Shown in pieces: positions 26,059 to 35,947 of a stretch of DNA of 56,039 bases. How positions within the stretch are numbered: the first letter of the stretch is position 1; each line of letters begins with the position of its first letter. The position numbers and the translations under genes were made by a program. Where the stretch lies: the NCBI GenBank assembly GCA_045593555.1, contig JAZNWU010000025.1:1-56039 (forward strand). The letters run 5' to 3'. The stretch is from Fimenecus sp045593555. GTDB taxonomy: Bacteria > Bacillota > Clostridia > Oscillospirales > Acutalibacteraceae. Under the pieces are notes generated by a model that was given only the letters and a program-made list of their open reading frames with translations, was not told where the DNA came from and searched no databases.

Positions 26059-27579
26059 ATGACTATGAACGAAAGTGGATTACAATTTAACGAGGAAGAT
26101 AACGCGTCCTTTTACTTCAGTGATTTTTGTCGCGGTTTTAAAAAATATTGGTGGGTCATCGCGATTATTTGCGTGGTGTTTTGCGTTTTTTCAGTATTTA
26201 AGTGTCACAGAAGCTATATACCAAAGTATAGGGCTGAAGTTACTTTTACGGTAAGCACACAAGACAGAGCTTCCTCTATAAACGGAATTTCTGCGTATAA
26301 TTTCTATTATGATGCTTCAACTGCATCACACCTTTCTTCAACATTTCCAGGTATTTTAAGCAGTAAATTGTTGCAGGATGCGGTGGCTGCTGATTTGCAT
26401 TTATCCTCGATGCCTGTCAGCCTGGCGGCTTCATCTATTTCAGGTTCAAATATGTTTACATTAAGGGCAGAGGGCTATGAACCACAGTTGACTTATGATG
26501 TACTTATAAGCACTATGGAAAATTATCCTGAAATTGCAAGATATGTTGTTGGTAATATTAAGTTTAATGTTATCAGAAGTCCTATTTTGCCGACAGAGCC
26601 TTATAACAAGCCTGCCTATTTCGACGAGATATTCAAGAGCGTTACCTATGGCTTGATTTTAGGCTTGATTCTTTTGCTTTGCTATACAGTTTTAAGAACT
26701 ACGGTTCGTACTAAAAAGGATATAAGAAATAATCTCAATATTAAGTGTTTGGGTATTATTCCATACATTATTCTTAAGAAAAACTCAAGAGAAGGTAAAG
26801 AACCCCTACTTATTAACAGCAATTTAACCGACGACAGATTTCCTGATAGTATAAGGTCGTTAAGAACTATTCTCAAAAAAATGCTGAAGGACAATAAAAA
26901 GGTTATTGCGGTTACAAGTACCATTGCAGATGAAGGCAAAACAACTGTTTGCGTAAATATGGCAATGTCATTTGCGTTAGTAGGTAAAAAGGTACTTATC
27001 GTAGATTGTGATATGAATAATCCCGGGGTGTTAAAAACACTCAGGGTTAATGAGGCTGATTTAGAATACTCAATTGTTACAGACAAGTATAAAATTGCAT
27101 ATCTTGAAAAATATAAGATTTATGTGATGACACTTGTTGCCACTGGAGATGCGAAAGAGATTGTTAACAATGATAATCTGACGGATGTTTTCTCTTCCGT
27201 TAAGGCTGATTATGACTTGGTTTTTGTTGATACAGCACCGTGTGGCACTGCTTCGGATGCTATGTTTGTGGCTCAGGCTGTGGATGGAGTTCTATATGTG
27301 ATTTTACAGGATACTGTAAGAATTTCTAAAATTCAGGATGGCTTAGATTCGTTAATTTCTACCGATTCTGAAATTTTAGGTTGCATTTTAAATGGTGCTC
27401 AAACAAGTATTATGGGTTATGGATATTACAAGGCCTACAATAAATACGGTTATTATAAGAGTTACGGTAAATATGGAAAATATAGCAAATACGGTGGCAA
27501 GTACGGTAAGTATGGTAAATACGGAAGTTCCGAGGAATATGGTTATGGTTTCCGTTTTGATGATGATTTAGATGTGTGA
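26059..27579 (+). CDS. Wzz/BY-kinase fusion with 16-tyrosine C-terminal tail
   Basis: 506 aa. Same domain order as the preceding gene: Wzz domain with membrane spans (about 31-50 and near 195-215), then a kinase domain with Walker A ADEGKTT (290-296), Walker A' VLIVDCDMNNP and Walker B LVFVDTAP. The tail (about 453-497) holds 16 tyrosines, mostly in KYG steps, then a short acidic end (DDDLDV). Typical BY-kinase tails have about 3-8 Tyr without such lysine spacing. Phosphorylation would flip the tail from strongly basic to neutral or acidic, a possible switch for ring assembly or polymer contact. AAGGAAG precedes the ATG. Confidence 0.88.
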   Translation: MTMNESGLQFNEEDNASFYFSDFCRGFKKYWWVIAIICVVFCVFSVFKCHRSYIPKYRAEVTFTVSTQDRASSINGISAYNFYYDASTASHLSSTFPGILSSKLLQDAVAADLHLSSMPVSLAASSISGSNMFTLRAEGYEPQLTYDVLISTMENYPEIARYVVGNIKFNVIRSPILPTEPYNKPAYFDEIFKSVTYGLILGLILLLCYTVLRTTVRTKKDIRNNLNIKCLGIIPYIILKKNSREGKEPLLINSNLTDDRFPDSIRSLRTILKKMLKDNKKVIAVTSTIADEGKTTVCVNMAMSFALVGKKVLIVDCDMNNPGVLKTLRVNEADLEYSIVTDKYKIAYLEKYKIYVMTLVATGDAKEIVNNDNLTDVFSSVKADYDLVFVDTAPCGTASDAMFVAQAVDGVLYVILQDTVRISKIQDGLDSLISTDSEILGCILNGAQTSIMGYGYYKAYNKYGYYKSYGKYGKYSKYGGKYGKYGKYGSSEEYGYGFRFDDDLDV

Positions 27580-27589
27580 AGGGCAGAGA

Positions 27590-29308
27590 ATGATGAGTAA
27601 ATCTGAAAAATTCACCACTCTTATTGTGAATATGATAAATGAGTGGAAGTGGATAATAAGATATGCAAAAAAATATAGACTTATGTGTTTTATCTATATT
27701 CTATTTGGCTTTATATCAACTGCGATGTCGTTGTGCGTTTCTGTTGCATCAAAATATCTTATTGATTCGGTTGTTTCGCATACTAAGGAACAGTTGATAA
27801 CTTCCGCTGCAATTGTTATTGCACTTACTGTTTTTCAGTTCTTTTTCACATCGGTATCCTCATGGATAACTGCCAAGGTGAACTCAAAAGTTGATAACGA
27901 AATAAGGGAGGATATTTATTCTCATATCGTTACTGCGGATTGGCAGGAAATCGGCAAATACCATTCCGGTGATTTAATAAACAGGCTCGAAAGAGATGTT
28001 TCAACTGTTTCATCGGGTGTTATAGGGTTTATACCAAGTGCCATTACCCGATTTGTTCAGTTTTTCGGCTCTTTAGCCATAGTACTTTACTATGATAAAA
28101 CTATGGCTGTGCTGGCACTCCTCAGTGCACCATTCTTATTTTTATCATCAAGAATGTTGGTTAAAACCATAAGAAAATACAGCAAAGAAACGAGAAAAAT
28201 TAACGGTGATGTTTTGTCATACTCGGAGGAGTCTGTTCAGAATATTCAAATTATCAAGGCATTTGATCTTACTAAGGATTACATAAATAATTTTTCAAAA
28301 TTACTTAATACATACAGGCAAACCCGTCTGGAATATGAAAAGTTCAACATATTAATGACCCTTTGCTTTTCTGTTATCGGTATGGTTGTTTCGTATTTTT
28401 GCTATGGTTGGGGTGTTTACCGATTATGGCAGGGTGCTATCACATATGGCACAATGACTCTCTTTTTACAGATTTCAGGTACGCTTTCATCATCCTTTAA
28501 TTCGTTAGCTTCGTTGGCACCAAGCGCTATATCTGTGGCAACCTCTGCCGGCAGAATTATGGAAATAACAAGTTTTAAAACAGAAAAGGATGCCCAAAGA
28601 GAAAAAGCTCTTGAAATTGCTGATAAGGCTAAAAATACAGGTGTGAGAATTGAATTTAAAAATGTTTCTTTTAAATATGACGATGGAGAAACACCTGTTC
28701 TTAAAAACATAAACTTAAAAATATCGCCGGGTGAAACTATTGCACTTATCGGTGCATCCGGTGAGGGAAAAACTACAATATTTAAGCTGATTTTAGGTTT
28801 GCTTGAGCCTACGGAGGGTGAAATAGTTTTTACTGCTTCGCAGGGTGAGTCTATAAATGCATCTGACAGTACAAGGCGCTTTTGTTCTTATGTTCCACAG
28901 GATATAGGTGTATTTTCCGGTACCATTGGGGATAACTTGCGAATAGTAAAAAATGATGCTACAGATGAGGAATTACAAAACGTATTGTATCAAGCAGAGC
29001 TAACTTCTTTAATAAATTCTCTTCCGGAAGGAATGCAAACAGAGCTTAACGAGCACGGAGCAAATTTTTCACAAGGTCAGCTTCAACGATTAGCAATTGC
29101 TAGGTCTCTTCTCAGAAAATCACTTGTATTGCTTATGGATGAGGCTACATCTGCACTCGATTCGCAGACAGAGTCACAGGTGCTTGAAAATATTATGGTA
29201 TCTGAGCCAAATCAGGTGAGAATTATTACAACTCACAGAGAGAGTATGCTTAAATACTGCAAAGCTGTTTATAAAATTATGGAAGACGGTACATTAGAAA
29301 AACAATAG
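27590..29308 (+). CDS. ABC exporter (membrane domain fused to ATPase)
   Basis: 572 aa half-transporter. Six-span membrane domain (about 25-320) and a C-terminal ATPase: Walker A GASGEGKTT, signature FSQGQLQR (in place of LSGGQ), Walker B VLLMDEATSALD and H-loop TTHRES. No N-terminal C39 peptidase domain, so it would not trim a leader itself. Exporters of this type carry lipids, glycolipids or peptides. In an EPS locus it may flip a lipid-linked sugar, partly filling the missing Wzx role, or export the small peptide encoded at 23364. The start at 27590 is chosen because GAAGGG is 6 nt upstream; the longer frame from 27572 overlaps the previous gene. Confidence 0.85.
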   Translation: MMSKSEKFTTLIVNMINEWKWIIRYAKKYRLMCFIYILFGFISTAMSLCVSVASKYLIDSVVSHTKEQLITSAAIVIALTVFQFFFTSVSSWITAKVNSKVDNEIREDIYSHIVTADWQEIGKYHSGDLINRLERDVSTVSSGVIGFIPSAITRFVQFFGSLAIVLYYDKTMAVLALLSAPFLFLSSRMLVKTIRKYSKETRKINGDVLSYSEESVQNIQIIKAFDLTKDYINNFSKLLNTYRQTRLEYEKFNILMTLCFSVIGMVVSYFCYGWGVYRLWQGAITYGTMTLFLQISGTLSSSFNSLASLAPSAISVATSAGRIMEITSFKTEKDAQREKALEIADKAKNTGVRIEFKNVSFKYDDGETPVLKNINLKISPGETIALIGASGEGKTTIFKLILGLLEPTEGEIVFTASQGESINASDSTRRFCSYVPQDIGVFSGTIGDNLRIVKNDATDEELQNVLYQAELTSLINSLPEGMQTELNEHGANFSQGQLQRLAIARSLLRKSLVLLMDEATSALDSQTESQVLENIMVSEPNQVRIITTHRESMLKYCKAVYKIMEDGTLEKQ

Positions 29309-29403
29309 TTTTAAGATATATCAAGGTTATCAGGCATATCTTCGCGATGTTCATATATTGAGTGGGAAGAAAATTGAGAAAAACAATTGAGGTATTAAGG
29401 TAA

Positions 29404-30534
29404 ATGAAGAAGATATTGTTGACTTGTACAGATTTAATGGCAGTTCAGTTTTTTACTGAGCACATTAAGTTTTGGCACGAAAATGGTTATTGTGTTGATT
29501 TGGCTTGTTCCCCGGTTGGCGGAAGAGTTGATGACATGGTTGAGTTCTTTGGCGATATCAGAAATGGTTCAATTAAAACAGTAGCTTTAAACCGAAGCCC
29601 GTTTAAGATATCTAATCTGAAGGGTTTTCTTCAATTAATAAAAATTGCAAAAAAAGAGCATTATGAATACATTGTTACCAATGAGCCTGTAATGGGACTT
29701 TTAACAAGATTGGCGTTTGCTAACAAAAAGGGTACAAAAGTTACCTATATTGCTCATGGCTTTCATTTTTATAAAGGTGCTTCAAAGCTCAACAATTTAA
29801 TATACAAAACAATTGAAAGCTTTGCAGCACATTTTACTGACTCACTTGTAACAATAAATAAAGAAGATTTTGAAGCAGCAAAAGAGTTTAGATTAAGGAA
29901 AAACGGAACTGTTCACCAAATACCTGGTATAGGGGTAAACACTTCAAAATTTTATAAATTATCAAAAGAGGATTGCATGGAAATCCGTAAAGAGCTTGGG
30001 TTATCCGAGGATGATTTTGCAGTTGCGGTTATCGGTGAATTGAACGATAACAAAAATCAGGAAGTTATTATCAGAGCAATTGCCTCGATTAAGGAAAAGT
30101 GTCCCGGATTAAAGGCTTTATTCATGGGAAAAGGCGAAAAAGCAGAATACCTTGAGGATTTATGCAACGAATTAAATATTGAGGATAGAATCCAGTTTTT
30201 AGGATACAGAAGTGATGTAAACAGAGTTTTATCTGTTTGCAATCTAGGTGCTTCTGCAAGCGTCAGAGAAGGCTTGGGAGTGAACATAATAGAAGAGATG
30301 GCAGCGGGGTTACCGATTGTTGCTTCTGAAAACAGAGGTCATAGGGATATTGTAACCGAAGATAGCGGAATTCTGGTACAAACAAATTCCTTTGATGGGT
30401 TTGCTGAGGCTATCCTGAACTTTTATAAATCACCTGAAAAATGTGAGGTTGTTTCTAAAAACAATCTTGAACATTGCAAGCAGTTTGATGTAGAGGCAGT
30501 AAAACCATTATTATTAAGTATCATTGAGGGTTAA
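29404..30534 (+). CDS. Glycosyltransferase family 4 protein (EpsD-like)
   Basis: 376 aa, GT-B fold, cytosolic. N-terminal acceptor domain (KKILLTCTDLMAVQFF, then YIAHGFHFYKG, a pattern typical of EpsD/CapM-type transferases) and a C-terminal donor domain with IGELNDNKNQE, FLGYRSDVNRVL and the nucleotide-sugar motif REGLGVNIIEEMAAGLPIVA (E-x7-E). It probably adds an early sugar, perhaps N-acetylhexosamine, to the lipid-linked unit. It follows a 95-nt gap without a terminator and ends just before the next transferase. Confidence 0.85.
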   Translation: MKKILLTCTDLMAVQFFTEHIKFWHENGYCVDLACSPVGGRVDDMVEFFGDIRNGSIKTVALNRSPFKISNLKGFLQLIKIAKKEHYEYIVTNEPVMGLLTRLAFANKKGTKVTYIAHGFHFYKGASKLNNLIYKTIESFAAHFTDSLVTINKEDFEAAKEFRLRKNGTVHQIPGIGVNTSKFYKLSKEDCMEIRKELGLSEDDFAVAVIGELNDNKNQEVIIRAIASIKEKCPGLKALFMGKGEKAEYLEDLCNELNIEDRIQFLGYRSDVNRVLSVCNLGASASVREGLGVNIIEEMAAGLPIVASENRGHRDIVTEDSGILVQTNSFDGFAEAILNFYKSPEKCEVVSKNNLEHCKQFDVEAVKPLLLSIIEG

Positions 30535-30541
30535 TATTGAA

Positions 30542-31516
30542 ATGAAATACTCAGTAATTATTCCTGTCTATAATTCAGAAAAAACCATAAAAAAGTGTAT
30601 AGATTCAATCACATCACAAAACCGAACCGATGTGGAAATTATCATTATAAATGATGGCTCAACGGACGAGAGTGAGAGCCTTTGCAAAGCTTTGCAAAGG
30701 GAGCATAATAACATTATTTATATGTATAAAGAGAATGGCGGTGTTTCCTCTGCCAGAAATTCAGGGCTTTCGGTTGCAAAAGGAAAATATGTTATGTTTG
30801 TTGACAGCGATGATTATGTTGACAGTGCATGCTTTGATGTGCTTGATAACTATACTAAAAGTGATGCGGATTATTATCAATTTGTTTTCACAATTGTGGC
30901 AAATGGGATTGTTAAAGAAATGCGAGCATGGCCCGAACGCAGTGTAAATACCTTAAGCGAGAAAGAAGCTTTTATCAGTGAGAGCGTAGTTACAAGGTCA
31001 ATTAATTCGTGTTGGGCAAGGCTTTATAAGCGAAAAATTATAGAAGAAAAAGGCTTGAGCTTTTGTGAGAAACTGAGTGTAGGTGAAGATTTAACCTTTG
31101 TCTTTACATTTTTGCTTTCAGCCGATAAAATCGACAGAATAGACAGCAATATCTATTTTGTAGATGTGAGTAATGAGGAATCACTTTCAAGAAGATACAG
31201 AGAAAATCTTTCTGAGCAGTTGATTTGTGTTTATGAAAGTATGAGCAAAGCTTTGGAAAAAAGCGAGATAGAAAGTGAGTCTGTAAATCGTTCTTTAACA
31301 TGGCTTCATTACAGAAACGCTTATTCTGTGGCGAATGACCTTTCAAAAAGCGATTTGGATTTTCTTGAACGAAGAAAAAAACTGAAAGCTATGTGCAGCT
31401 TGTTTAACAGTCAAAAAGTTACTCCTAAAGGATTTAAATGCAAAATAATATCAATTCCAATAAGACTTAAGCTTGTTGGTATAATAGATATATTCTTCCA
31501 ATTAATAAAAAAATAA
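30542..31516 (+). CDS. Glycosyltransferase family 2 protein
   Basis: 324 aa, GT-A fold. N-terminal Rossmann-like domain MKYSVIIPVYNSEKTIKKC, IINDGSTDES, GGVSSARNSGL and the metal-binding FVDSDD; GEDLTFVF follows in the acceptor half. Substrate unknown. The open frame extends upstream to a TTG at 30524, but ATG 30542 begins exactly at the family's N-terminus and has GAGGG 11 nt upstream. Confidence 0.87.
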   Translation: MKYSVIIPVYNSEKTIKKCIDSITSQNRTDVEIIIINDGSTDESESLCKALQREHNNIIYMYKENGGVSSARNSGLSVAKGKYVMFVDSDDYVDSACFDVLDNYTKSDADYYQFVFTIVANGIVKEMRAWPERSVNTLSEKEAFISESVVTRSINSCWARLYKRKIIEEKGLSFCEKLSVGEDLTFVFTFLLSADKIDRIDSNIYFVDVSNEESLSRRYRENLSEQLICVYESMSKALEKSEIESESVNRSLTWLHYRNAYSVANDLSKSDLDFLERRKKLKAMCSLFNSQKVTPKGFKCKIISIPIRLKLVGIIDIFFQLIKK

Positions 31517-31532
31517 CGGGGTTGGATTATAT

Positions 31533-32660
31533 TTGAATAAAATTAGAGTTTTAATAGTTTCCGGCAATATGGATGTAGGTGGAATTGAGAATCAACTTAT
31601 GCATCTTTTACGCAATGCAGATAAAGATAAATTTCAAATAGATTTTACAACCAATATGGAACATCCGTTTTATGAAGAAGAAATTATATCCCTTGGGGGA
31701 AAGTGTATTCGCATATGTAACACAGAGGGAAAGCATTTTTTTAGGTATTGTAAAGAGTTATATAATGTATTAAAAGACAATTACGATATTGTTCATTCGC
31801 ACGAGCTGTTTCATAGCGGTTTAGTGCTGTTAACAGCAAAGTTAGCAGGGGTCAAAAGCAGAATTGTACACGCCCACAATATCTCTGATGCTGATGAAAA
31901 CGATTCTTATCCAAGCATTGTCAGAATTGTTTACAATTTTGTAATGAGGAAGTTAATTCTACGTTATGCTACACAGTTTTGTGCTTGTTCTTCCCCTGCA
32001 GGTGAATTTTTATATGGGAAGGAAATAACAAAAAACGAAAACTATAATTTGGTTTTCAATTCAATTGATGTATCAAAATTTATGATTCCAAAAGAAAATT
32101 CGAATTGTGATGGTTGGGTTAATGTATTGCAGGTAGGTCGATTTACTAAAGTCAAAAATCAGTTATTCTCTGTGGAAATAGCAAATGAATTCAAAAGAAT
32201 GAACAAGAAAGTAAGAATATTATGTGTTGGGAACAATGGGAACGATTATGAACAAGAAGTGAAAAATAAAATCAACGAGTATGGTGTTTCGGATTATATA
32301 AAGCTTTTAGGCGTACGTAAAGATATCGCGGATATTATGTCTAAGTGTAAAGCTTTTCTGTTACCTTCACTATATGAAGGAATGCCTCTTGTGCTGCTTG
32401 AAGCACAAACAGCGGCTCTAAATTGTGTTGTAGCTGATACATTTTCTCGTGAAGCAGATTTTGGTATAGGGCTAATTAAATGGTTATCCTTGGATTGCGG
32501 TTCAAAAGTATGGGCAGAGAAAATAGGCGAAGCAATTGAATGTGAATCTGCAGATGATACTGCCATTATGAATGCTATAAAAAAACACGGGTTTGACAGT
32601 AAATCATTTTGCGAAAAAATATGTAGGATTTATGAGAAAGATTACCATAGATTTATGTAA
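31533..32660 (+). CDS. Glycosyltransferase family 4 protein (EpsF-like)
   Basis: 375 aa, GT-B fold. N-terminus IRVLIVSGNMDVGGIENQLM (the GGIE loop), IVHSHELFHSG and VHAHN; the donor domain has QVGRFTKVKNQ, LLGVRKDIADIM and LPSLYEGMPLVLLEAQ. It starts with TTG at 31533, the only start at the family's N-terminal position, with GGGG 11 nt upstream. Sugar specificity unknown. Confidence 0.85.
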   Translation: MNKIRVLIVSGNMDVGGIENQLMHLLRNADKDKFQIDFTTNMEHPFYEEEIISLGGKCIRICNTEGKHFFRYCKELYNVLKDNYDIVHSHELFHSGLVLLTAKLAGVKSRIVHAHNISDADENDSYPSIVRIVYNFVMRKLILRYATQFCACSSPAGEFLYGKEITKNENYNLVFNSIDVSKFMIPKENSNCDGWVNVLQVGRFTKVKNQLFSVEIANEFKRMNKKVRILCVGNNGNDYEQEVKNKINEYGVSDYIKLLGVRKDIADIMSKCKAFLLPSLYEGMPLVLLEAQTAALNCVVADTFSREADFGIGLIKWLSLDCGSKVWAEKIGEAIECESADDTAIMNAIKKHGFDSKSFCEKICRIYEKDYHRFM

Positions 32661-32684
32661 ATACATTAGAATGGATTAATCACG

Positions 32685-33791
32685 ATGATTAAGATTTTGT
32701 TTTTTATAGAGAATTTATCAGCGGGTGGAGCAGAAAAAGTACTCCAAAACCTTGTTAATAATATGGACAAAGAAAAATTTGATATTACAGTTCAAACTGT
32801 TTGGAAGGAAAATCCTGAAAAGTATTTAAACAAAAATATCAAATACAAATACATATATCCTTGTTACTCAAAATTAAATAATTACAAATACAGACTTGGT
32901 GTTTTGCTGAAAACAATTTACCCGTTACATATTAAAGATGATTATGATATAGAAGCCGCTTACCTTGAATGTGGTGCTACAAAGGTTATTTCAACATCAA
33001 CAAACAAAAAAGCAAAAAAATTTGCTTGGGTTCATTGCGATTTGGCAAAAAAAATGAGTAATATAAATGAATTTAAGAGAAAAAGCGTAAATTGGTATAA
33101 AAAGTTCGATAAGGTTGTGTGTGTTTCCCGGGATGTAGAAAACAGCTTTAAAAGCATATACGGGAATGAATTTGATACTGAAGTTATATACAATGTTATA
33201 GACGATTACAGCATTAAAGAAAAAGCAGAGAAAACGGTGGATGATTATTCTTTCGATGAAAAAACTCCCACAATTGTTTCGGTAGGCAGGCTTTCAAAAG
33301 AAAAAAGATTTGACAGGCTGATTGAGGCTCACAGACTACTTTTAGATGACGGCATTTCAAATAATCTTTTAATAATCGGCGAAGGTGATGAAAGGGAAAA
33401 CTTAGAGCAAACTATCATTTCCTCAGGTGTTCAGAGTACGGTTACTCTTTTAGGTTTTAAAAGCAACCCCTACCCTTATATTAAAAATGCAGATTTATTA
33501 GCGATATCCTCAGATTATGAAGGTTTTTCTTCATTTGTTGCAGAGGGGCTTATATTAGGAAAAGCTATTGTTACAACTAAATGTAACGGAATGAAGGAGC
33601 TTTTAGGAAACTCTCGATACGGAATAATAACTGAATGTGATGCAAAAGCGTTATCGGAAGAGATTAAAAAGCTTTTGGTTGACCATAGCTTAAAAGAAGA
33701 ATACGAAAGTAACGCCGCGGAAAGGGGTAGAGGCTTTTCAATTGAAGCTTCAGTTAAAGCAACAGAAGATTTCGTTATTTCTATAAAATAA
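32685..33791 (+). CDS. Glycosyltransferase family 4 protein
   Basis: 368 aa, GT-B fold. MIKILFFIENLSAGGAEKVL has the glycine loop of GT4; the donor half contains SVGRLSKEKRFDRLIEAH, LLGFKSNPYPYIKNADLLAI and the E-x7-E region SDYEGFSSFVAEGLILGKAI. The GFKSNPYPYIK segment is nearly repeated in the GT4 gene at 38039, marking the two as close paralogues. Specificity unknown. Confidence 0.87.
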   Translation: MIKILFFIENLSAGGAEKVLQNLVNNMDKEKFDITVQTVWKENPEKYLNKNIKYKYIYPCYSKLNNYKYRLGVLLKTIYPLHIKDDYDIEAAYLECGATKVISTSTNKKAKKFAWVHCDLAKKMSNINEFKRKSVNWYKKFDKVVCVSRDVENSFKSIYGNEFDTEVIYNVIDDYSIKEKAEKTVDDYSFDEKTPTIVSVGRLSKEKRFDRLIEAHRLLLDDGISNNLLIIGEGDERENLEQTIISSGVQSTVTLLGFKSNPYPYIKNADLLAISSDYEGFSSFVAEGLILGKAIVTTKCNGMKELLGNSRYGIITECDAKALSEEIKKLLVDHSLKEEYESNAAERGRGFSIEASVKATEDFVISIK

Positions 33792-33809
33792 AACTTGAAA
33801 GGAGACAGC

Positions 33810-34931
33810 ATGGAAAGTTTAGAATACTATTTGCTTTTAGTTGCAATAATGGCTTTTGGTCTTTTGATGCCTCAGGGCTCAAAAGACAGAAAGCAATATA
33901 TTGTAATAATGACTGTTCTCCATTCACTTTTGTCGGGATTTAGACACCCGTATCTGACGGGTGATATGCAATCCTATTGCTACAATTATTGGCGTATAAC
34001 CGACCATGGATGGTTTAGTGAAGAGGTTTTTCAAGAAGGCAAAAACTTTGGTTTTAATTGGCTGATGAAGTTTTTTTCCATATTGTCTGACGGTGAATTT
34101 CAGGTATTTCTTATTGTAGTTGCCATCTTTATTGAGGTTGTGGTAGCTTATTTAATTTATAAATATTCCCCTCTTCCCTGGCTCAGTTTTTTGGTATGGA
34201 ATTGTATGGGTTTTTATGTTATCGGTTTTAATACAGTTAAACAATCGATAGCAATGGGGCTTATAATGATAGCTTTTGTTGGTATTATGGAGGAAAGACC
34301 AAAGCAGTTCGTACTGTTTACAGTATTGGCTACCTTTGTTCATAAGCCTGCACTTGTATTTTTGCCGGCGTATTATTTATCAAAGCGAAAATTTACCTTA
34401 CCAACTTTTTTAATATATATTTGTGGTGCGACAGTTATATTTGTTAATAAAAACCAAATAGTAAAGCTAATGCAAGAGTTTTATTATGAAGAGGATATTA
34501 TAGGGGATACTGCAGATTTAGGAGGACGCTTCTTTTTAATACTTCTGTTTATAATATTCGGTTTTGTTTTAAGAGGCTTTAATGGTAAATACTTTTCAAA
34601 AGTTGCCAATTTGATTGTTGTGGCTGCAATTTTACAAATGTTTTCGGGCTTCGACAATGTTTTTACAAGGCTTACGGACTATTATTTACAGTTCCTTATT
34701 ATTTTTATCCCCCTTTCTTTTGCAAATTATAAGGATGAAAGGCTTGCGGGAGTTGATGAAGGTATCAGTTTAGACATTCCGCCAAAACTGAAGAATATAG
34801 TTATTATTCTTCTGGTTGTGTTTCTTATTTGGTTTTATAATAAATGCTATATTGATATAGATATTATTCCCGTTGATGACTATACAAACTATAGATTTTT
34901 CTGGGAGGAGTGGGGCGTAGATGTTAGTTAG
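33810..34931 (+). CDS. EpsG-family membrane protein, likely repeat-unit polymerase (Wzy-type)
   Basis: 373 aa with about ten membrane spans. It has the EpsG hallmarks: an N-terminal span, then a loop with GFRHPYLTGDMQSY, FNWLMKFFS, NTVKQSIAMGL and VHKPALVFLP. EpsG proteins are thought to polymerise exopolysaccharide repeat units on the outer face. The start at 33810 has GGAG 5 nt upstream; the frame from TTG 33795 has no site. Its end overlaps the next glycosyltransferase by 11 nt. Its presence implies a Wzy-type pathway, yet Wzm/Wzt genes are in the same locus. Confidence 0.82.
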   Translation: MESLEYYLLLVAIMAFGLLMPQGSKDRKQYIVIMTVLHSLLSGFRHPYLTGDMQSYCYNYWRITDHGWFSEEVFQEGKNFGFNWLMKFFSILSDGEFQVFLIVVAIFIEVVVAYLIYKYSPLPWLSFLVWNCMGFYVIGFNTVKQSIAMGLIMIAFVGIMEERPKQFVLFTVLATFVHKPALVFLPAYYLSKRKFTLPTFLIYICGATVIFVNKNQIVKLMQEFYYEEDIIGDTADLGGRFFLILLFIIFGFVLRGFNGKYFSKVANLIVVAAILQMFSGFDNVFTRLTDYYLQFLIIFIPLSFANYKDERLAGVDEGISLDIPPKLKNIVIILLVVFLIWFYNKCYIDIDIIPVDDYTNYRFFWEEWGVDVS

Positions 34932-35937
34932 CGTAATAATTCCTGCGTTTAATTGTGAAAAAAGCATTGAACGCACTGTTGATAGTATAATTTCTTCAGG
35001 TTTAACAGATTATGAAATAGTAATAGTTAACGATGGCTCGACTGATAATACAGCATCTGTTTGCAATAGCCTACGCTCCCAATATAGCTTCATTAAATAT
35101 TCAGAGCAGGAAAACAGAGGTGTTTCAGCAGCGAGAAACAAGGGTATAAGTCTTGCAACAGGCGAATATATTTTGTTTTTTGATGCAGATGATACTGCTG
35201 AAGAAAACGGATTTTCTGAGTGTGTTGACATTATAAAAAAAGAAAAGACGGATATACTTGTTTTCGGCATGCGGTTTGATTACTATAAAAACGGAAAAAT
35301 TTACAGAAAGGATAAATTGGTTCCTGGGCAGAACGGAATGCTTAATAAAAACCAGATAAGGACAGAATTAGACGGCTTATATAATACAAACTCCCTAACA
35401 CCGGTATGGAATAAGATTTATAAAAGAACTTTGATTATAAATAACAACATCTTATTTAATACCAATTACTTTTTAATGGAGGATTTTTTGTTTTCCTTAG
35501 AATGCTTAAAGGTATGTGAAAATATATATTGTTTACCGAAAGCTTTGTATCATTACAAGCAATCTGAAGATGAGAAAAATGCAATTAACAGATTAAAAAG
35601 AATAGATGATTTGTGTGAGTATGTTTTACCATTTAAAACAGTTGTTAATGAATTAGATGTTGATGAAATCGGAGACAGTGTATTTAATAGTTTCTTTTTT
35701 ATGCTCCTTTCACAAAAGATGTATTATGCAAATAAAAAGGACATTAAAAAGATTGCAGAAAATTTAAAGAGCAATGAGCTTTTCAATATAATTAATCAGG
35801 GCGAAATTCCTGCCATGTATATAGGCTTTTTTAATGATATTAAAGAAGAACGATATTTAAAAATACGCTTATTAAATTTAAAAACTCAAGTAAGGCATAA
35901 GATAGCGGTTTTTATAAAAAGCATAATCAGAAGATAA
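34921..35937 (+). CDS. Glycosyltransferase family 2 protein
   Basis: 338 aa, GT-A fold: MLVSVIIPAFNCEKSIERT, VNDGSTDNT, RGVSAARNKGI, and FFDADD as metal-binding motif; MEDFLFSLE in the acceptor half. The ATG lies inside the end of the polymerase gene (11-nt overlap), with GGAGGAG upstream. Specificity unknown. Confidence 0.87.
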   Translation: MLVSVIIPAFNCEKSIERTVDSIISSGLTDYEIVIVNDGSTDNTASVCNSLRSQYSFIKYSEQENRGVSAARNKGISLATGEYILFFDADDTAEENGFSECVDIIKKEKTDILVFGMRFDYYKNGKIYRKDKLVPGQNGMLNKNQIRTELDGLYNTNSLTPVWNKIYKRTLIINNNILFNTNYFLMEDFLFSLECLKVCENIYCLPKALYHYKQSEDEKNAINRLKRIDDLCEYVLPFKTVVNELDVDEIGDSVFNSFFFMLLSQKMYYANKKDIKKIAENLKSNELFNIINQGEIPAMYIGFFNDIKEERYLKIRLLNLKTQVRHKIAVFIKSIIRR

Positions 35938-35947
35938 GAGGGTAGCG

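Noticed and set aside
26682..27086. Long open frame on the minus strand inside the second BY-kinase gene
   Set aside because: Lies wholly inside a gene with clear motifs; no ribosome site; translation has no recognisable pattern. Same reasoning for the other antisense frames within transferase genes (for example 45850-46350 and 16174-16578).
27415..27546. KYG tract of the BY-kinase read as a DNA tandem repeat or CRISPR-like array
   Set aside because: Codons vary between units and the frame is kept; it is a protein-level repeat. No CRISPR repeats or cas genes were seen in the window.
24613..27579. The two Wzz-kinases as one gene split by a frameshift
   Set aside because: Each has its own complete Wzz and kinase domain, start and ribosome site; they are paralogues.
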